DNA of 22,571 nt from JBFGCT01 sp041581055 (GTDB lineage Bacteria; Actinomycetota; Acidimicrobiia; Acidimicrobiales; Ilumatobacteraceae). A program made the position numbers and the translations under genes. The stretch covers positions 1-22,571 of the forward strand of contig JBFGCT010000052.1 in the NCBI GenBank assembly GCA_041581055.1, written 5' to 3'. Shown piece by piece: positions 7,967 to 14,168 of this stretch; positions within the stretch are counted from its first letter, which is position 1, and every line of letters starts with the position of its first letter. Under the pieces are notes generated by a model, which ran no database searches, was not told the origin of the DNA, and saw only the letters and a list, made by a program, of their open reading frames with translations.

Positions 7967-9440
7967 AGGATTGAGGCCCGACGACGACCCGGCTGGGGTA
8001 CCGCTCGGTGCCGAAGGCGAGTAGGAGGTCGTCGGCCGAGTCGCCGACGGCGGCGACGCGCAGCTCGATCTCGTGGCCGGCGGGGATGAGCCGTTCGACC
8101 CAGCCCAGCTCGATCGTCAACTCCTGGAACTCGGCGTGACCGCGGAACCACCGCTTGCCCCAGCCCAGCTTCGCGCACGACGTTCCCTCGCAGTCGTACA
8201 GGGCGACGATCACCCCGACCCACGTGTCGTCGAAGTCGTCGGCGGCGACCCACAAGGCCGTGCGCACCGCCCCGTCGACGAGCGTCTTCGCGCCGACGGG
8301 CAACCGGAAGCGCTGGACATCGCGCGGATCTGGGGAGTACAGGTGTTCGTCGCTGCGCTCGACCACGATGCCGGGCAGATCGTCGCGGTCGACGTCGTAG
8401 TTCGGCAGGTCGATCGGAGGCGGCTCGGCGAACCCGAGGTGCAGCACGGGTTGCGACCGCGTGTCGGCCGTCGACGGGGCGACGAGGTGGACCGGCGGAG
8501 ATCCGGCGGCGTCGTGCGGCATGGTCGTGGTGGTGGTCGTCGGCTTCGTCGTCGTGGTCGAGGTCGTCGTCGTGGTCGCCGCCGGCGCGGGCGGCTTCGT
8601 CGTGGTCGTCGTGGTGGTGGTCGGCTTCGTCGTCGTCGTGGTCGCCGGCGGCTTCGTCGTCGCGGTCGTCGCCGGCGCGGGCGGCCTCGTCGTCGCCGGA
8701 GGCGCGGCGGTCGGCGGGGCGGCGGTCGGCGGGGCGGCCGTGGTGTGTGGCGCCGGCGCGGTGGTGCCGGCGGCGGTGTCGGCCGGTCGGGTCGTCGACG
8801 GCGCGACGCCCGCGGCGGTGGTCGTCGGCGCGTCGACCGGCTCGGTGGCCGACGGCGACGGTGACGCGTCGACCGCCGAGGCCGGGGTCGGCTCGGCCGC
8901 GGCGTCGTTCGCCGACGCCGTCGCGTTGCGCCCGAGCCGCAGGCCGTCGAGGAGGACGGCCCAACCCGTGCGCTCCTGGCGACCACCCGTCGCGGCGGCG
9001 TTCGTCGACCCGCCCGCGCCGGCCGACGCGGCCCCGTCGTCGGTGAACGGGTCGCCGCCGACGAACGGTTGCGGATCACGGAACGCGAGGTCGTGGGAGG
9101 TGATCGCGCGGCTGGGCGACGCGGCGATGCCGAGGGCGCCGGCGACCACCCCGGCCGCCAGCACGGCGCGGACCCGTTTCGCGCGCCCGACCGTCGGCCC
9201 GCGGTCGCCGCTGACGACCGTGAGCAGCCGGCCGACGCCGACGAGCACGGTGGTCGAGACCATCACGATCGTCACCCAGCGGAGCACGCCGCTGACGAAG
9301 GTCGGCGGTGCGGGCAGCCAACTCGAGATGGCGAACGCGGCCGCGGCCGCCGCGCAGAATCCGGCGGCGAGCGGGAGCAGGCCGATACCGCGCGCGGGAG
9401 CGGTCTGGCCCCTCCGCTCCGCTCCTCGTCGCTCGTTCAT
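7917..9440 (-). CDS. membrane protein with Thr/Pro-rich stalk and extracellular domain; HD-less paralogue of the upstream HD-GYP protein
   Basis: This 507-residue protein has three hydrophobic segments (about 20-42, 50-73 and 91-112), a disordered Ala/Ser then Thr/Pro-rich stalk (about 175-308) and a C-terminal domain (about 316-490). Both ends match the upstream HD-GYP protein. The first two helices share SSWLPAPP/SSYIPAAP and GVLRW/GILRW, and the C-terminal domains share LPNYDxDRD, a two-Cys loop, and LxAFGT/WLAFGT near the end. The cytoplasmic HD-GYP region is simply absent, so helix 2 runs almost directly into helix 3. The last domain should lie outside the cell, with C417 and C422 able to form a disulphide. 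The start is backed by GGCGGAAGG. It lies 15 bp after the HD-GYP gene and overlaps the longest lhr frame. Function unknown; a partner or co-receptor role is inference. Confidence 0.85.
   Translation of the reverse strand: MNERRGAERRGQTAPARGIGLLPLAAGFCAAAAAAFAISSWLPAPPTFVSGVLRWVTIVMVSTTVLVGVGRLLTVVSGDRGPTVGRAKRVRAVLAAGVVAGALGIAASPSRAITSHDLAFRDPQPFVGGDPFTDDGAASAGAGGSTNAAATGGRQERTGWAVLLDGLRLGRNATASANDAAAEPTPASAVDASPSPSATEPVDAPTTTAAGVAPSTTRPADTAAGTTAPAPHTTAAPPTAAPPTAAPPATTRPPAPATTATTKPPATTTTTKPTTTTTTTTKPPAPAATTTTTSTTTTKPTTTTTTMPHDAAGSPPVHLVAPSTADTRSQPVLHLGFAEPPPIDLPNYDVDRDDLPGIVVERSDEHLYSPDPRDVQRFRLPVGAKTLVDGAVRTALWVAADDFDDTWVGVIVALYDCEGTSCAKLGWGKRWFRGHAEFQELTIELGWVERLIPAGHEIELRVAAVGDSADDLLLAFGTERYPSRVVVGPQSCADAARTGGACGEPAD
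8523..8714. repeat. low-complexity Thr/Pro-coding stretch (stalk)
   Basis: Minus-strand ACC/ACG/CCG-type codons encode runs of Thr broken by KPPA, RPPA and KPT blocks (residues 243-306 of the membrane protein). On the plus strand it appears as repeated GTCGTCGTGGTGGTC-type sequence. It is the likely hypervariable part of the gene, prone to slippage. It is also the source of large spurious Val- or Arg-rich frames on the other strand. Confidence 0.85.
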
Positions 9441-9455
9441 CCTTCCGCCTCGTGC

Positions 9456-11567
9456 TCAATCGTCTTCGCCGTCATCGCGTTCTTCGAGCGCGGCATCCTC
9501 GGGGTCGTCCCCGGTCTCGACGTCGATCCAGCTCCGGTTGCGGTGGGTGCCGAACGCCAGCCACGCGTCGTCGCCTGAGCCGTCGAGCACGGCGATCCGC
9601 AGCTCGAGGCGCTCGCCCGCGGCGAGCACGAGGTCGAGCGCGCCCAGGTCGAGGTTCGCCGGCTTGAACCTGCTGGCGTTCGGGACCCACTTGTCGCCGA
9701 CGGCGAGCGGCCGGCACGAGGTCGAGCAGCGGTACAGGCCGGCCTCGACGTTGATGTCGACGTCCGAGAAGTCCTTCGCCGCGACGATGACATGGACGGT
9801 CACCTCCCCTTGCACGAGCGTCGGCTCCTTGGCGCTGAGCGTGAAGTGCTGGATCGTGGTCGGATCGCTGCCGCCGACCCCGGCCTTGTCCTTGGCGATC
9901 ACCAGCCCGGCGAACGCGTCTCGGTCGGTGTCGTAGTTCGGCAGCGGGATGTCCGGGAAGGAGGTCGAGACGAGCGGCAGGTAGGTCTGGGAGACGGTGT
10001 CACCGGGGCCGGACGGCGCGAGATAGACCTGTTCGAGCCGAGCGAGCGGGACGGTGGTCGTCGTCGTCGTGCTGGCGGGGCTGGCGGGGCTGGTGGTCGT
10101 CGTGGTCGTTGCGGGCGGTGGCGACGTCGTCGACGTCGGCGGCGGTCCGGGCGGCGTCGCGGGCGGAGCGACGGACGACGTCGTCGGCGGCGCCTCGGCG
10201 GTCGGTGACGCGTCGGTGGCCGCGGGCGGATCGACGGACGACGACGTCGGCGGCGCCTCGGTGGTCGTCGGCGGGGGATCGCCACCGGAGACCTCGTCGT
10301 CGAGGTCCGGAGCGGGGGCGGCGGCATCCCCCGGCGAGACCGGCGCCGCCGAGCCGGCCGGATCGAAGCCGAACGCCTCGCCGCCCGAGACCAGCGCGAC
10401 AGCGGCCGCCCACCCGCCGTGGAATCGGTCGTCGACCTGGGTGGCCGCCGGGGGCGACGCCATCGGGACGGCCTCGTCAGCGTCGACCGGCGCCGCGGCC
10501 ATACCGATCGTGCCGGCGGCCGCGCCGACGGCGACCGCCGTGCCGGCCGCGACCGACCCTGCGGCCTGGGCCGCTGCGACCTGGGGGAACAGCGCCAGCT
10601 GCGCCAGCCACGAGAACGGGCCCATCGCCATGCGGAGCCGGCCGAGCGACAGGTTCAGGAACGCCCGCACGACCTCGGGGTCGAACTGGGTGCCGGCGCA
10701 CCGCGCCAGCTCCTCGCGCGCGGCCGCCGAGGGCATCGGCTTCTTGTACGTGCGGATCGACGTCATCACGTCGTACGTGTCGGCCACCGACACGATCCGG
10801 GCGGCGTAGGAGATCTCGTGGCCCTTGAGACCCGCCGGGTACCCGTCGCCGTCAAACCGCTCGTGGTGTTCCCAGACCGCGCGCGCCGCGTCGCCCAACC
10901 ACTCGACGAGGGGCTCGACGAGCTTCTTGCCCTCCATCGGGTGGGTCTTGATGACCTCGTACTCCTCGGCGGTGAGCTTGCCGGGCTTGTTCAGGATCGC
11001 CGTGTCGATCGCCAGCTTGCCGACGTCGTGGAGCAGGCCCGCCCAATGCATGCGATCGAGCTCCTCGCCGGAGATGCCCAGCTCGGATCCGATCATCTGG
11101 GTGTACGCCCGCACCCGCTCGGAGTGGCCGCGGGTGAGGCGATCGTGGATGGCGAGCATGCCGACGAGCTCGAGGAGCCGCACCGCCGCCTGGTTCGCCG
11201 TCTCGCCGAGGTCGCCGTCAGCCGCCTCCCGCAGCCGGTGCTCGAGCTGGCGGGTGGTGCCCGAGCGGATGGCGATCCGGAACCGCGACGGGGCCTGGTC
11301 CGGGAACGCCAGGGTGAGGTTGAGCAGCGCCGACAGCGGCAGGATGCGACGGGCCACCCGGTCGGTGAGCACGAGGACCACCGTCGACACCGAGGCGATC
11401 CCGGCCCAGCGGAGGATCCCGATCGCCAGGTTCGGCGCGGCGGGGATGTACGACGACAGGACGAAGGCGACGGCGATCGACGCGGCGAACGGGACGAGGT
11501 ACGACAGGCTCCGAACGGCGCGGGCCGCCCACGGGCGCCCGATCCATCGCTGTCGCGTCGCTTCCAT
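9456..11567 (-). CDS. transmembrane HD-GYP phosphodiesterase with extracellular C-terminal domain
   Basis: This 703-residue protein has helices at about 21-42 and 47-67, a cytoplasmic HD-GYP domain (about 125-310), a third hydrophobic segment (about 322-358), an acidic and then Pro/Thr-rich stalk (about 360-507) and a C-terminal domain (about 513-690). HD-GYP enzymes hydrolyse c-di-GMP. The metal and signature residues are all there: RGHSERVRAYT, LLHDVGK (H180, D181, K184), KPGKLTAEE, THPMEG (H209), EHHERFDGDGYP (233-244), VADTYDVM and GTQFDPEVV. The enzyme is therefore predicted active. The unusual part is the extracellular domain on the C-terminal side of the enzyme, reached by helix 3. The ATG at 11567 is chosen because GGAGG lies seven bases upstream; a GTG at 11621 would overlap the -10. 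It heads an operon with its paralogue and lhr. Confidence 0.9.
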   Translation of the reverse strand: MEATRQRWIGRPWAARAVRSLSYLVPFAASIAVAFVLSSYIPAAPNLAIGILRWAGIASVSTVVLVLTDRVARRILPLSALLNLTLAFPDQAPSRFRIAIRSGTTRQLEHRLREAADGDLGETANQAAVRLLELVGMLAIHDRLTRGHSERVRAYTQMIGSELGISGEELDRMHWAGLLHDVGKLAIDTAILNKPGKLTAEEYEVIKTHPMEGKKLVEPLVEWLGDAARAVWEHHERFDGDGYPAGLKGHEISYAARIVSVADTYDVMTSIRTYKKPMPSAAAREELARCAGTQFDPEVVRAFLNLSLGRLRMAMGPFSWLAQLALFPQVAAAQAAGSVAAGTAVAVGAAAGTIGMAAAPVDADEAVPMASPPAATQVDDRFHGGWAAAVALVSGGEAFGFDPAGSAAPVSPGDAAAPAPDLDDEVSGGDPPPTTTEAPPTSSSVDPPAATDASPTAEAPPTTSSVAPPATPPGPPPTSTTSPPPATTTTTTSPASPASTTTTTTVPLARLEQVYLAPSGPGDTVSQTYLPLVSTSFPDIPLPNYDTDRDAFAGLVIAKDKAGVGGSDPTTIQHFTLSAKEPTLVQGEVTVHVIVAAKDFSDVDINVEAGLYRCSTSCRPLAVGDKWVPNASRFKPANLDLGALDLVLAAGERLELRIAVLDGSGDDAWLAFGTHRNRSWIDVETGDDPEDAALEERDDGEDD

Positions 11568-11619
11568 TCCGCCGCCTCCGACCCCGCCGTCCGCCCGCCG
11601 GGCGACGTCGTCGCACCCC

Positions 11620-11648
11620 ACGGTAGGGATCGGAGATGGTCACATCAA
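11620..11648 (-). promoter_or_regulatory. promoter of the HD-GYP operon
   Basis: On the minus strand, -35 TTGATG (11648-11643) is followed by exactly 17 bases and -10 TACCGT (11625-11620). Initiation near 11613 would leave a leader of about 46 bases with GGAGG before the ATG at 11567. This is the best-matching promoter in the window. It separates the HD-GYP operon from the ABC-F gene that ends at 11692. Confidence 0.6.
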
Positions 11649-11691
11649 GTGGCGGTCCGACCTCTTGTCGTGATCTTGTGGAAGTGCCCAC

Positions 11692-13338
11692 TCAGCGCGG
11701 CGGATCGACCTCCGTCCACCGCCCTGCGTGCATCGACCACGCCCGGGTGACGGTCACCCGATCGAGCAGCGACCGGTCGTGCGTCACGAGCAGCACCGTG
11801 CCGTCGAACGTCGAGAGCGCCTGCTCCAGTTGCTCGATCGCCTCCAGGTCGAGATGGTTGGTCGGCTCGTCGAGCACCAGGAAGTTGGCGCCGTTGGCCA
11901 TCATCAGCGCCAGCGAGGCCCTCGTCCGCTCGCCTGGCGACAGCGTCGCCGACGGCCGCAGCACGTGCTCGGCGCCGAGCCCGAACTTGGCGAGCATCGT
12001 CCGCCCGCCCGCCACGTCGAGCCCGGTCGCGCCCATGAAGACGTCGAGGAGCGGGCGCCCCCCGAGGAACCGGCCGCGGGCCTGCTCCATCTCGCCGACG
12101 ACGACGCTCGACCCGAGGCCGGCCGCGCCGAGGTCGGGCTCGGCGCGGCCGAGCAGCAGGTCGATCAGCGTGGTCTTCCCGCTCCCGTTGGGGCCGGCGA
12201 GCACGATCCGGTCGCCGTACGCGACCGCGCAGTCGACCGGCCCGAGCCGGAACTCGCCGCGATCGACGACCGCGCCGCGCGCCCAGGCGACGACATCGCC
12301 GCTGCGCCCCGCCGACGGGATCGTCAGGTGCAGCTCCCACCGCTCGCGCGGTTCCTCGACGACCTCCAACCGCTCGATCGCCCGCTCGGTCCGCGCCGCC
12401 CGACCCGCCAGCTGCTCGGTCTGGTCGATCTTGAACGCCCGGATGTGCTTGTCCGGCTCGGCGGAGCGGCGGACCTTCGCCCGCCCCTGCGTCGCCCACT
12501 CCCGCTCGCGCCGCGAGCGCCGGGCGAGCGCCGTGCGCTTGGCGTCGAACTCGTCGTAGCGCTGCCGCGCGTGCTGCCGCGCCAACTCGCGCTCGGCGAG
12601 GTACGACGTCCACCCGCCGCCGAACCGCCGGGCGCGGTGCGTGTGGAAGTCGATCTCAACGACCTCGGTGACGACCCGTTCCAGGAACGTGCGGTCGTGG
12701 CTGACCAGGGCCACCGGCGCGTCGAGGCCGGTGACCCACGCCTCCAGGCGCTCCAGCCCGTCGATGTCGAGGTCGTTGGTCGGCTCGTCGAGCAGGAAGA
12801 CGTCGAAGCGCGAGATCAGCAGCGACGCCAGCGAGCACCGCGCCGCCTCGCCGCCGGACAGCGTCGCGGTCGACTCGTCGAGCAGGCGCGGCGGGAGACC
12901 GAGGTCGGCCCACGTCTCGCCGGCTCGGGCGTCGAAGTCGGCGGCGCCGAGCGAGAGCCACCGTTCGAGCGCCGAGCTGTAGCGGTCGTCGGCCCCGGCG
13001 ACGCCGTCGGCGAGCGCCGCCGTCGCGGCGTCCAGCGCGACGCGCGCGCCGGCGACGCCGGACCGCCGCGCGAGGAACGCCCGCACCGTCTCGTCGCGCC
13101 TGCGCTCCGGCTCCTGCGGGAGGAACCCCACAGTGGCCGTGGGAGGGGCCAGCTCGACCGTCCCCGCGTCGAGCGCCACCGCGCCGGCGAGCGCCTGCAG
13201 CAGCGTCGACTTGCCGACGCCGTTCGGGCCGACCAGCCCGACCCGGGACCCGCCGGCGAGCGTCAGATCGACCGCGTCGAGGACGACCAGCGGGCCGTGT
13301 GAGACGGAGAGGGAACGGGCGATGAGCGACGCGGCCAT
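11692..13338 (-). CDS. ABC-F family ATPase (ribosome-associated)
   Basis: This 548-residue protein carries two ABC ATPase domains and no membrane segment, the ABC-F arrangement of soluble proteins that act at the ribosome in translation or antibiotic protection. Domain 1 has Walker A GPNGVGKST (37-45), signature LSGGE (160-164) and Walker B FLLDEPTNDLD (181-191). Domain 2 has GPNGSGKTT (382-390), LSPGE (466-470) and LVLDEPTNHLD (487-497). Both catalytic glutamates are present. The linker (about 240-335) is Arg/Lys-rich and helical, as expected for the segment that reaches the P-site tRNA. It could be a housekeeping factor or a resistance protein; I cannot separate these by eye. The start has a strong GGAGGT five bases upstream. 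It is divergent from the DtxR-type gene, with about 128 bp between the start codons. Confidence 0.9.
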   Translation of the reverse strand: MAASLIARSLSVSHGPLVVLDAVDLTLAGGSRVGLVGPNGVGKSTLLQALAGAVALDAGTVELAPPTATVGFLPQEPERRRDETVRAFLARRSGVAGARVALDAATAALADGVAGADDRYSSALERWLSLGAADFDARAGETWADLGLPPRLLDESTATLSGGEAARCSLASLLISRFDVFLLDEPTNDLDIDGLERLEAWVTGLDAPVALVSHDRTFLERVVTEVVEIDFHTHRARRFGGGWTSYLAERELARQHARQRYDEFDAKRTALARRSRREREWATQGRAKVRRSAEPDKHIRAFKIDQTEQLAGRAARTERAIERLEVVEEPRERWELHLTIPSAGRSGDVVAWARGAVVDRGEFRLGPVDCAVAYGDRIVLAGPNGSGKTTLIDLLLGRAEPDLGAAGLGSSVVVGEMEQARGRFLGGRPLLDVFMGATGLDVAGGRTMLAKFGLGAEHVLRPSATLSPGERTRASLALMMANGANFLVLDEPTNHLDLEAIEQLEQALSTFDGTVLLVTHDRSLLDRVTVTRAWSMHAGRWTEVDPPR

Positions 13339-13453
13339 GAGGCACCTCCAGCGGAGCGAAACGAACGGGGGCCGGTCAACGGTCGGTCATCGCCGTCGAC
13401 CATAGTCGAGCGAACCGGCGCGGCCGGAGAGGGTTGCGACCCGGAATGCTCAG

Positions 13454-13459
13454 TATCCT
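13454..13459 (+). promoter_or_regulatory. -10 element for leaderless expression of the DtxR-type regulator
   Basis: TATCCT fits TAnnnT and lies seven bases before the ATG at 13467, so the transcript would begin at or next to the start codon. No Shine-Dalgarno sequence precedes that ATG. A TTG at 13434 with GAGAGGG before it is the alternative, but it would translate this hexamer and add non-conserved residues. Confidence 0.5.
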
Positions 13460-13466
13460 TCGTGGG

Positions 13467-14126
13467 ATGCCGGCCCCCGGAGAGCACCATCCCGCGTTCG
13501 AGGAGTACTGCGAGTGCATCTTCGAGCTCGACGAGGACGACGTCGACGTCATCCAGGCGCGGATCGCCGAGCGCCTCCAGGTCAGCCGGCCGGCGGTCAG
13601 CGAGATGATGAAGCGGCTCGAGGGCGAGGGGCTGATCGACGCTGCGGACGGCATCCGCCTCACGGCCAGCGGACGCACGCTCGGCGAGCGCGTCGTGCGG
13701 CGCCACCGGCTCGCCGAGTGCTTCCTCACCGACGTGCTCAAACTGTCGTGGGCCGAGGCGCACCACGAGGCCGGGCGCTGGGAGCACGTCATCAGCGACT
13801 CGGTCGAGCGGGCGATGAACGAGTTGCTCGGCGAGCCGACGACGTGCCCGCACGGGAACCCGATCCCCGGCTCGAAGTACGAGGCGCCTGACTTCGCCCC
13901 CCTCGCCGAGATCGCCGTCGGCCACGAGTTCACGGTCGGCCGGATCACCGAGGAGCTCGAGTTCGAGCCAGGGCTCCTCGAATTCCTGGAGGAGTCGGCG
14001 ATCCAGCCGGGCAGCCGCGGCACGGTCACCGCGTCGTCGCCGGACGGCACGCTGACGGTCGAGATCGCCGGCCAACACGTCGGTGTGGGCGCCTTCGCCA
14101 CCGAGCGGATCCTCGTCACGCCGTGA
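13467..14126 (+). CDS. DtxR/MntR-family metal-dependent transcriptional regulator
   Basis: In this 219-residue protein the N-terminal winged helix (about 9-70) contains ARIAERLQVSRPAVSEMMKRL (31-51). It is followed by a metal-binding dimerisation domain (about 72-140) and a C-terminal SH3-like/FeoA-type domain (about 145-219). Against DtxR by eye, H80, E84, H99, E106 and H107 match the His/Glu ligands. Two positions differ: the DtxR Met10 position is E13, as the Asp8 site is acidic in MntR, and the DtxR Cys102 position is G103. E16 matches MntR Glu11. This favours a Mn(II)-type or altered site over classic iron sensing (inference). CPHGNPIPG (127-135) is a typical family turn. It is divergent from the ABC-F gene and convergent with helD; its targets are not visible here. 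Confidence 0.9.
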   Translation: MPAPGEHHPAFEEYCECIFELDEDDVDVIQARIAERLQVSRPAVSEMMKRLEGEGLIDAADGIRLTASGRTLGERVVRRHRLAECFLTDVLKLSWAEAHHEAGRWEHVISDSVERAMNELLGEPTTCPHGNPIPGSKYEAPDFAPLAEIAVGHEFTVGRITEELEFEPGLLEFLEESAIQPGSRGTVTASSPDGTLTVEIAGQHVGVGAFATERILVTP

Positions 14127-14163
14127 ACGGTCGGTGACGCGCCGACCGTGACGCGCCGACCGT
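14127..14163. terminator. hairpin with 14-bp tandem duplication between convergent genes
   Basis: ACGGTCGG (14127-14134) pairs with CCGACCGT (14142-14149), giving an 8-bp stem and 7-base loop directly after the regulator stop. A 14-bp unit, GTGACGCGCCGACC, is repeated at 14134-14147 and 14148-14161, which supplies a second copy of the right arm at 14156-14163 and so an alternative, longer hairpin. There is no T-run, so this could be a bidirectional factor-independent-like terminator of the kind seen in high-GC genomes, or simply a repeat. Confidence 0.45.
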
Positions 14164-14168
14164 GACGG

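Noticed and set aside
8461..9936. Plus-strand frame with long Val-rich stretches resembling membrane segments
   Set aside because: The Val runs are the antisense reading of Thr codons in the stalk, and the frame crosses the junction of two real genes.
7917..11567. Sortase substrates among the two envelope proteins
   Set aside because: Neither has an LPxTG/LAxTG-like motif followed by a hydrophobic segment and basic tail; both end in their soluble domain.
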